Origin: Spirochaetes bacterium RBG_16_49_21
Lineage (GTDB): Bacteria; Spirochaetota; UBA4802; UBA5550
DNA: 52,739 nucleotides
Direction of reading: 5' to 3'
Assembly (NCBI GenBank): GCA_001829495.1
Contig: MIBJ01000025.1
Span: 1-52,739 of the forward strand
A program made the position numbers and the translations under genes. Positions 15,935 through 23,200 of the stretch are shown here, in pieces; within the stretch, counting starts at the first letter, position 1, and each line of letters begins with the position of its first letter. The notes beneath the pieces were generated by a model that was not told where the DNA came from, did no database searches, and worked only from the letters and a program-made list of their open reading frames with translations.

Positions 15935-16538
15935 TGAGCGCTACAGCGGCCTCGCACAGTCGAATTGCTGCCTTTCATGCGGCGGCGCGCTCAACTTCGC
16001 CGGTGTTTCGGCCGGCGAGGTTTGCATCGACCTGGGGAGCGGCCGGGGAACCGACGTTCTCCGCATGGCGGACAGCGCCGGCCCGGGCGGGTTCGCGTAC
16101 GGAATCGATGTATCCGACGGGATGCTTGAAAAGGCGCGGGAAAACGCCCGGAAATTCGGCGTATCCAATGTTCGCTTCATTAAATCCGAGCTGGAGGATA
16201 TCGGGCTGGATGACGGCGTCGCAGACGTGGTGATATCCAACTGCACTCTCAATCACGCGGAAAACAAACAGCGGGTATGGAAGGAAATCCACCGCATACT
16301 GAAAAAGGGCGGACGATTTGTCGTGAGCGACATCTATTCGACTGCCGATGTGCCGGAAGAATACCGGAACGATCCACAAGCGGTTGCCGAATGCTGGGCC
16401 GGGTCCGTAACCAGGGACGAGTACCTTCGAACGGTTACGGCCGCGGGATTCTCGGATATACGGATACTCGAAGAGAGCAAGCCCTATCCGAAAGGTAAAA
16501 TCGAGGTGGCGAGCTGGACGATAACGGCCCGAAAATAA
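15897..16538 (+). CDS. ArsM-like SAM-dependent methyltransferase
   Basis: The product is 213 residues from the ATG at 15897, which has GGAGG 6 bases upstream; an ATG at 15891 is the alternative. Motif I is VCIDLGSGRGTD, motif post-I GIDVSDGMLEKA, and VISNCTLNHAENK and KKGGRFVVSDIYS follow. The cysteine pattern is that of arsenite methyltransferases: an N-terminal SNCC pair (C24-C25) plus C28, the Cys of ISNC, and the Cys of AECWAGS. In ArsM these bind As(III). Methylation of arsenic or a similar thiophilic substrate is therefore likely; a peptide or selenium substrate is possible given the neighbours. It is followed by the putative peptide gene after 33 bp. Confidence 0.8.
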   Translation: MGSASPIQLDTINERYSGLAQSNCCLSCGGALNFAGVSAGEVCIDLGSGRGTDVLRMADSAGPGGFAYGIDVSDGMLEKARENARKFGVSNVRFIKSELEDIGLDDGVADVVISNCTLNHAENKQRVWKEIHRILKKGGRFVVSDIYSTADVPEEYRNDPQAVAECWAGSVTRDEYLRTVTAAGFSDIRILEESKPYPKGKIEVASWTITARK

Positions 16539-16571
16539 AACAAGGAATCAACAAAAAGGAGATATAACACC

Positions 16572-16667
16572 ATGAATACACTCATCAGGCAGAAGAGCGC
16601 CGAAAATCATACGGCCGCACAGTGCTGCGCAAAGATATCGTCTATCATTGCCGGCTGTCATGATTGA
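16572..16667 (+). CDS. Putative RiPP precursor peptide, 31 residues with CC and C motifs
   Basis: A short open frame with a strong Shine-Dalgarno (AAGGAGAT, 16556-16563) begins MNTLIRQKSAENHT and ends AAQCCAKISSIIAGCHD. It lies between a methyltransferase gene and a radical SAM/SPASM maturase, the classic place for a precursor. The Cys-rich C-terminal half would be the core and the polar N-terminal half the leader. It is too short for ordinary gene callers. The stop is TGA, and a hairpin-forming repeat starts 8 bases later. The coding call rests on the ribosome-binding site and context, not on homology. Confidence 0.6.
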   Translation: MNTLIRQKSAENHTAAQCCAKISSIIAGCHD

Positions 16668-16675
16668 GGGGATAC

Positions 16676-16714
16676 CTCCCTCCCCCTTGACGGGGGAGGG
16701 CTGGGGTGGGGGTG
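16676..16714. repeat. Half copy of G/C-rich repeat family A
   Basis: CCTCCCTCCCCC-TTGAC-GGGGGAGGG followed by CTGGGGTGGGGGTGA is the first arm of the family-A element (compare 12060-12100 and 24852-24890). Its hairpin lies between the peptide and maturase genes and could attenuate transcription, giving more peptide than enzyme. Confidence 0.6.
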
Positions 16715-16729
16715 AAAGGGGATTTGCTC

Positions 16730-18046
16730 ATGCATAGATTTTCACGATACAATATTATGGGGAAGATACGGGATTCAGAAAACTATTTTCTAATGAATCC
16801 CCTGACAAAAAGCGCGGATATCCTTGCGCCGGACAAGGCGCAGGAGATTATAAATAAAACCTACGCCGATACCGATGAGCTGTCCGCCAAGGGATACATC
16901 CTTGACCAGGCAGAAGAGGAGCGGCTGTACAAGCTTCGCTACCTTGATTTCCTTGAAGAGCGCGACTCGAACGAGGTCCAGATATTTTTTGTACCGTGGT
17001 ATGAGTGCAATTTTTCCTGTTCCTACTGCTACCAGGAGGGATATTCCCGCGAGCATAAGCCATTGACCGAGGAGGTCATTAATGCCTTTTTTGATTATAT
17101 CACCCGCGAATTCGCCGACAAGAAAAAATATATCACCCTGTTCGGCGGCGAGCCGCTCCTTGCCGGGAGCGGCGCCCGGCCGCGTATCCAACAGATTGTC
17201 ACGCAAGCTGCGGAGCGCGGCATCGCAATAGCGATAGTCACCAACGGCTATAACCTTTACGACTACCTTGAGGTGCTGTCGCGGGGCGTGATCCGCGAGA
17301 TACAGGTGACGTTGGACGGAACGCGGCCGAAGCATGACGGCCGCCGCTTCTTAAAAAACGGGGCGCCTACGTTCGACCGCATCGTGGCCGGCATCGACGG
17401 GGCGCTTGAGCGGCACTTCCCGGTCAACCTCCGCATGGTCGTAGACCGGGACAATATTGATGATCTTCCCGGCCTGGCCGCCTTTGCCATTGACAGGGGA
17501 TGGACGAAAAACCCGCTCTTCAAGACGCAGATAGGCCGGAACTACGAGCTCCACCGGTGCCAGGCCGACAACAAGCGGCTCTTCGACCGGGCGGGCCTGT
17601 ACGAGAAATTATACCGTATCATACAGGAACATCCTCATTTCCTTGAATTCCACCGGCCCTCCTTTTCGGTCTCCCGTTTTCTGTTCGATAATGGGGAACT
17701 GCCGCTGCCGCTTTTCGATTCATGCCCCGGATGCAAGAGCGAATGGGCCTTCGACTACACGGGAAGAATCTATCCCTGCACCGCGACTGTCGGGAAGGAG
17801 GGAGAGGAAGTCGGAAGCTTCTATCCGGAGGTCTACAAGCGGGACGATATCATCCGTGAGTGGGAGTCGCGCGATGTGACCTCGATCCCGGAATGCGCCG
17901 GGTGCGGCATGCAGCTCGTGTGCGGCGGCGGATGCGGGTCAGTGGCGAAGAACAGGACCGGAAAACTGCATTCCCCCGACTGCCGGCCGGTCCAACCTCT
18001 GCTGGAGATGGGAATATCGCTCTATTTCAACAAGGGAAAAATTTAA
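16730..18046 (+). CDS. Radical SAM/SPASM peptide maturase
   Basis: The product is 438 residues from the ATG at 16730 (AAGGGGA about 9 bases upstream); an in-frame GTG at 16706 lies within the repeat and is unlikely. The radical SAM cluster motif is CNFSCSYC (C93-x3-C97-x2-C100), followed by LFGGEPLL and IVTNGYNL. The first 90 residues resemble the leader-peptide-recognition region of such maturases. The C-terminal SPASM domain is complete: CPGC, YPCTATVG, then CAGCGMQLVCGGGCGSVAK and a last Cys in SPDC, enough for two auxiliary Fe-S clusters. SPASM enzymes modify ribosomal peptides, for example by thioether formation at Cys, which fits the neighbouring Cys peptide. Confidence 0.9.
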   Translation: MHRFSRYNIMGKIRDSENYFLMNPLTKSADILAPDKAQEIINKTYADTDELSAKGYILDQAEEERLYKLRYLDFLEERDSNEVQIFFVPWYECNFSCSYCYQEGYSREHKPLTEEVINAFFDYITREFADKKKYITLFGGEPLLAGSGARPRIQQIVTQAAERGIAIAIVTNGYNLYDYLEVLSRGVIREIQVTLDGTRPKHDGRRFLKNGAPTFDRIVAGIDGALERHFPVNLRMVVDRDNIDDLPGLAAFAIDRGWTKNPLFKTQIGRNYELHRCQADNKRLFDRAGLYEKLYRIIQEHPHFLEFHRPSFSVSRFLFDNGELPLPLFDSCPGCKSEWAFDYTGRIYPCTATVGKEGEEVGSFYPEVYKRDDIIREWESRDVTSIPECAGCGMQLVCGGGCGSVAKNRTGKLHSPDCRPVQPLLEMGISLYFNKGKI

Positions 18047-18057
18047 AAGCCATCTAC

Positions 18058-18170
18058 ATCTCCCCGACCTCACCCCCCCTGCCCCCCTCTCCAAATTGGA
18101 GAGGGGGGTATAATTAAGCCTTATGCACCCCCCTCTTATTAAGGAGAAGGGGGGATGAGGTCGGGGAGAT
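18058..18170. repeat. Palindromic repeat family B, copy 1
   Basis: The 113-bp unit is bounded by perfect 15-bp inverted repeats ATCTCCCCGACCTCA, each extended by a C or G run. Inside are two hairpins, including CCCCCCTCTCC-N4-GGAGAGGGGGG. A related, more divergent copy is at 26933-27080. It sits between the maturase and thioredoxin reductase genes and could also serve as a terminator or RNA-stabilising structure. Confidence 0.6.
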
Positions 18171-18198
18171 TAATAAACAGTCTCAAAGGAGAGGCAAT

Positions 18199-19491
18199 AT
18201 GTCAGGTAAAATAATTTATATTAATTCATCACAGTATGAAAGCGAGGTTTTAAAAGGCGGCACGGTGGTCGTTGATTTTTATTCGAGCGAGTGCCCGCCC
18301 TGCGAGGCCCTGGCTGCGAAATTCGAGCCTCTGAGCGGGATATACGGCGGCGACGTCAGATTCATCAAGATATTCCGTCAGGACAACCGGCCGCTTGCCG
18401 AGAAACTCGGGGTGCTCTCCTCTCCAACGGTCATTTTTTACAAGAACGGCGCCGAAGTCGGCGAACGCCTGATCGGCGGCATCAGGCGTTCGGACCTCGT
18501 AAAAAATCTCGAATTGCTCATACCCGAAGAACGCGCGGCCGAGCTGCGGGCGCTCGCAAAGCCCCTGACCACGGAATGCGACGTGCTCATCATCGGCGGC
18601 GGCCCCACGGGTCTCACCGCCGGGATCTACGCGGCCCAGGCCCGGCTGAAAACCATTCTCGTCGACCAGGCCCTTCCGGGAGGCCAGGTGAAAATCACGC
18701 ATCTGGTCTCAAACTATCCGGGATTTGAAAAGCCCGTTGAAGGATACATGCTTACGCACTTCATGACCGAGCAGGCCAAACACGCCGGCGTCGAATTCCG
18801 CCAGGCGGTTGAGGTAAGCGACGTCGACCTTGCTTCCAAGACCATCCTCGTCGACGGGTTTGAGACCGTCCGGGCGAAAAAAATCATCCTTGCCACCGGC
18901 TCCTCATACCGCGAGCTCAGCGTTCCCGGCGAGCTTGAATACAAGGGCAACGGCATATCATACTGCGCCACCTGCGATGCAAAGTATTACGACGACAGGG
19001 ACGTGGTGGTGATCGGCGGCGGCAACTCGGCGGTCGAAGAGTCGCTTTTCATAACAAAATTCGCCCGCACCGTCACCATCGTGCACCAGTTCGATAAATT
19101 GCAGGCGAACCGGGAAGCGCAGGAGCGGGCGTTCGCCAACGATAAGATACGGTTCATCTTCGAGCATGAACCGAGGGCTTTCGACAAGCGGCCCGACGGC
19201 GGCATGGACGTGACGATAGAAGACCTGAAAACCGGCGGCCGGAAAACGCTCCGCTGCGATGGAGTGTTCATCTTCGCCGGCATGAAACCGAACATCGAGC
19301 TCTTCAACGGCTCGCTTGCGCTCGACCGGTGGGGATATGTCGCAGCCGACGAATTTCTCCGGACAAACATCCCCGGCGTGTTCGCGGCCGGAGACATCCG
19401 GAGCAAACCCTACCGGCAGATCACGACCGCGGTCGCCGACGGCACCATAGCCGCCATTACCGCGATGAAAGAGCTGGAGAGCATCAATTGA
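18199..19491 (+). CDS. Thioredoxin-thioredoxin reductase fusion lacking the NADPH arginines
   Basis: The product is 430 residues with an AAAGGAGAGG ribosome-binding site. Residues 1-115 are a thioredoxin fold with active site ECPPCE (C32, C35). Residues about 125-430 are a low-Mr flavin thioredoxin reductase: IIGGGPTGLTAG (FAD), redox site CATC (C256, C259) and VVIGGGNSAVEE (nucleotide-binding Rossmann). The segment that normally reads HRRDxxRA and binds the NADPH 2'-phosphate is HQFDKLQA (296-303), so both arginines are gone. NADH, a reduced flavin or ferredoxin may be the donor. The order (thioredoxin first) is opposite to the mycobacterial fusion. It probably supplies thiol reduction to the upstream peptide/methyltransferase cluster. 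Confidence 0.9.
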   Translation: MSGKIIYINSSQYESEVLKGGTVVVDFYSSECPPCEALAAKFEPLSGIYGGDVRFIKIFRQDNRPLAEKLGVLSSPTVIFYKNGAEVGERLIGGIRRSDLVKNLELLIPEERAAELRALAKPLTTECDVLIIGGGPTGLTAGIYAAQARLKTILVDQALPGGQVKITHLVSNYPGFEKPVEGYMLTHFMTEQAKHAGVEFRQAVEVSDVDLASKTILVDGFETVRAKKIILATGSSYRELSVPGELEYKGNGISYCATCDAKYYDDRDVVVIGGGNSAVEESLFITKFARTVTIVHQFDKLQANREAQERAFANDKIRFIFEHEPRAFDKRPDGGMDVTIEDLKTGGRKTLRCDGVFIFAGMKPNIELFNGSLALDRWGYVAADEFLRTNIPGVFAAGDIRSKPYRQITTAVADGTIAAITAMKELESIN

Positions 19492-19514
19492 CCCGGTGAG
19501 TATGGGGTGGAATA

Positions 19515-19588
19515 GCTCTGACCCCAAATTCAGGGCTGAGACGATATCCCCAAAGTGCAAAATAGCAAAATAAGAGGCTCTGACCCCA
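19515..19588. repeat. RAYT-associated repeats GCTCTGACCCCA (two copies)
   Basis: GCTCTGACCCCA occurs at 19515-19526 and 19577-19588, upstream of the transposase gene. The inverted form TGGGGTCAGAGC is found just after that gene at 20271-20282 and in a cluster at 37789-37937. Such motifs are typical of REP elements mobilised by REP-associated tyrosine transposases. Confidence 0.7.
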
Positions 19589-19654
19589 TATTTTTTTAAC
19601 ATTCCTCCACCTACAAACGTATCTATAGTAAATACCCAGTATTAGGAGGAACCT

Positions 19655-20245
19655 ATGCCAAGACCTTTACGTAATGTTGCTCAGGGACTTACTCACCACA
19701 CGTACAGCAGATGCCACGGAAAGAGAAATCTTCTGCTTGGTAAATATGGAAGAAAATATTTCATCGAATCAATCAGGGAGTGCCAGGAGAGGTACGATTT
19801 TGAGCTCATCGCTGCCGAGATTGTCGCCAATCACATTCACCTTATCATTAAAACGAACAGGGATAAACAAACAATCTCCCGCATAATGCAGTATATTAAG
19901 GCCAGAATTGCAGAAAAATACAACCGGGCTACGGGGGAGACGGGTGCATTCTGGAATGAACGCTTCGGCTCCACGGTTATTGAGGAGGCGGAGAATCCAC
20001 CGGAGTATCTGTTATGGCTCTTATGGTATATTGGCTACAATCCTGTAAGGAAAGGCCTGTCACGAAACCCTCGCACCAATGATATCGGGTTCATAAACTG
20101 CTATCTCGACAGAAATCACATAATTCCCATAAAAATAACCCTGCATTATTTCTTCTTTAGGCTAGGCAATACCTTTGAAGACTGCGTGACAAGATTCTTA
20201 TTCTACGAAGAGGCCTATCTCAAGAGACTCGCGGTGTATTTTTGA
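19655..20245 (+). CDS. REP-associated tyrosine transposase (RAYT, IS200/Y1 family)
   Basis: The product is 196 residues preceded by AGGAGG (19645-19650). The HUH motif is NHIHLII (about residues 59-65) and the downstream Tyr lies in the IMQYIKARIAEKYNR helix; FWNERFGSTVIE and LWYIGYNPVRKGL are typical of the family. The N-terminal MPRPLRNV and HHTYSRCHGKRNLL also fit. It would cut and rejoin single-stranded DNA at palindromic REP ends. It is flanked by its candidate repeats on both sides, appears intact, and interrupts no gene. Confidence 0.9.
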   Translation: MPRPLRNVAQGLTHHTYSRCHGKRNLLLGKYGRKYFIESIRECQERYDFELIAAEIVANHIHLIIKTNRDKQTISRIMQYIKARIAEKYNRATGETGAFWNERFGSTVIEEAENPPEYLLWLLWYIGYNPVRKGLSRNPRTNDIGFINCYLDRNHIIPIKITLHYFFFRLGNTFEDCVTRFLFYEEAYLKRLAVYF

Positions 20246-20270
20246 TGGATATCGATGATAGAAGATAGAA

Positions 20271-20282
20271 TGGGGTCAGAGC
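20271..20282 (+). repeat. RAYT-associated repeat TGGGGTCAGAGC, inverted copy
   Basis: It is the reverse complement of the two copies upstream of the transposase, so the gene lies between inverted copies. It is only 14 bp from the end of the helicase gene. Confidence 0.7.
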
Positions 20283-20295
20283 CAATATCGTTTTT

Positions 20296-23200
20296 TTAAT
20301 ACCTCTTCCACAGCTCAAGGCCCTTGTACGCGGCCCTGAATCCGAAATCGACCAGGGCATCGCGGTATTCGCTGGCCGGCGCGGCAGTATCGTTGATTTT
20401 TTCCACGAAAACTTTTTTAAGGGGATTGAAATCGCGGGACAGCACTATCTTAAAAAGCTCCAGGCTCTCATGAAAACGGGGATGGCCGGGCGGGATATGG
20501 AAACGCAATTCCTTTCCATTTCTGAATGACTCAAGCAGAATCCGCCTCCCCTTAACGACCAGATGAGTGGAACCGACCCGGCGCGGCAATCTCCCCTTGA
20601 GGCTCTCGAGCCGCTTCCCGCAGAGAGAGGCCGGATCTTTCGCGTTCAGCCACCAGACTGCCTCCTCATCCAGCCCCTCTCGTAAAAATCGGAACGCCTC
20701 AAAGGAGATGAACTGCACGCCGGGGATGCCCTCGAAAAAATAGCCGCTCATGATCTCTCCGGAGAGCTCCATGAGGCGGAGGATCGGAAACATCTTTTTC
20801 CACTGCATCGCGGCCGACTCATTATCCAGAAGCTCGCGGAAAAGAATGCCGTAGCGGTCAAAAAGGACCCTCGCGCGCTCCTTTTCGAGCTCCTGCCGGT
20901 CTATCCGGTCCAACTCAACCGGCAATACGTCCAGTATCCGCCAGTACCCCTGTAGCGGACGACTTGTGCTCCATCTGCTGATTCCCGGCCGCCTTATTCC
21001 GAATCTCGCTCGTTGTCCCCCCGCATCAAATCCTACCGGCTCAAAGTCGTTCAGTATCCCTTTGCGCAGGGTTTCCATGGAATCGTTCGCAATGGCCGAT
21101 CTCCAGGCGAGATCCCAGAGCGTCCCGGTCGCCTCCTCAATGCTCAGATTCGCGTGCCGGGTAATATCGAACAGGTTGTATCTTCCCCGGGCGTCCGGAA
21201 AAAGAAGCCGCGCCTTTTCAACATCCTTTTTATGGGCTTCGATGAAAATCCCGATCTCGGCATCCAGGGCAAAGGCCGTCATTCCCTTGCCCGAGCCGAA
21301 CCATAACAACGGCGTTGAATTTAAAAGGCTGTCCAGCCATGCAAACTGATAATTCCGCATGCGCGCAGGAAGGATATCCTCCTCCCACAGGGAAGCGTCG
21401 GCGGCAAAGCCGAAAAGCTTCTCAAGCCGCGCTTGAAGATCGTCGATTGTCTCACCGGGCCGCGCAACCCCCTGATAGGAGGCAAGAAAAAGGGGCAGAT
21501 AATCAACGGACAAAGCCTTGAAAGAGGGCTGCCGGTCCAGGCGCGCCATTCTAAGAAGCCGCTCAAGGTTATCCGCATGGCAGACTTCCTCGGATTCGCT
21601 CCTTTCCAGAATTGCGTCAACAATTATGCGGCCTTGCCCCGCCAGATCCTCCAGCAGAGCGTTCAGCCCGCTTCCACGGATTCCCAGATATTCTTCTATC
21701 CGGCTTCGGAGGACCGGCCCATAGTAGGAAAGCCACTGGACAAAGAACTCAGACAGGTCCATTCCGCTTTCAATACTCCTCTCTTTTTGCAATGCGGGGA
21801 CCGCGCCATCCCCTGCATTCTCTACATTAAAAAGCCTTGTTATGAGCGGCATATTTTCCAGGGCGACCGCATGCCGTACCGGGCTTCCCTTCAGCTTGAT
21901 GAAGGCTATTTTTTTCTGAATGGCCTCAGGGAGGGGTTCCGGGAAATCGGACGAGTCCCTCCGGCATGCGGCAAGGAGCCGCACCCACTCACCCTCGGGG
22001 ATAAGAAGACGCTCCTTGAGCCAGTCCAGAACCTCCTGGGGGAGTGCAGGCGCATACCCTGCCTTGGTGCGCTGGAGCCGGGCTTCAAGCTCTTCTGCCA
22101 GCCGCTCCGGGATGCGCGGCCGCAGCCGCGAAGAGTAAAGAACCTCATCCAGTATAGTGCGGCTCAGGTTGGAGATGCCCCGGCTTTCAGGGGTATCGTC
22201 CGCATACATGTATTTATTGGTCTGCCGCCAGATCAGGTTCTCACAGAAGGGGGACGGAGCGTCATTCGTCACCTCGATCAATTCAATCCGGCCGGAATTG
22301 AGCTCATCGAGCACCGGGATGAGATTATCCAGGTCGAAGGCGTCCTGAAAACACTCACGCCATGTTTCGAGGAGGATGGGAAAATCGGGATAGCGTGCAA
22401 TGGTTTCCATCAGCTTTTTTGAGCGAAGCCTGTTCAGCCAGAGCGGAAAGCGCCGGTGTAAACTTGCACGGGGAAGAAGCAGGGCGCGCGCTGCGTTCTC
22501 CCTGAATTTAGCGCCGAAAAATCCTGAAGTCTCCAGGCGCTTGCGCAAAAGCTCACGGAGATTTTCAGGCGTAACCATCCGGATAGCTTCCTGCACGGAT
22601 ACGTCGTCCGGCAGAATCAGGAGGATATTGGCGTCGCTCACGAAAATCTCAAGCTGCGCGTTATAGCGCTCCTCCCAGGCTGCCGCAAGAGCCATTGCAA
22701 AGGGTCGGTTGAGACGTCCGCCCCAGAAGGTATGCAGCACGGTTTCGCGACTGTCCGGACCGCCGCTTCCGCCGCGATAGTGCTCGATGATGATCCGGCG
22801 GCGGTGCGGAAGCTTTCCCTCAGAAGCCTCTTTTTGGCGCTGCAAAAATTCAACAAGGGCATCGGCTGCCCTCCTGGTCATCGAATACTTCTCTTCAAGC
22901 TTTTGCGTGAATTTTTCCGGGTCCGACAGCTCCTCGTCCGCTTCCTTTAAAAAAGACAGAATTCTCTCCGAATAATAAAAATCTCGGTCGAAGGCCTCCG
23001 CCTTCCAGAAAGGGACCATTCCGGCTGCGGCCTGAAGCGGAACGACTTCAACGTCGTTGTGCGTGATATTCCGGATCCGCCATATCTGCGTTCCCAGGGT
23101 AAAGGCGTCTCCGATCCTCCGCTCCCACACGAATTCCTCGTCCAGCTCGCCGATCTTCGCCCGGGTATCCTGGACCCGTAAGCTGTAATATCCCCGATCC

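Noticed and set aside
16665-16715. TGA of the small peptide read as selenocysteine, with the following hairpin as a SECIS element
   Set aside because: The hairpin is a dispersed repeat found elsewhere without any gene, and the read-through tail is only repeat-encoded Gly/Leu/Pro.
21433-22422. 329-codon plus-strand frame
   Set aside because: It lies wholly inside the Lhr helicase gene on the other strand and has no recognisable domain.
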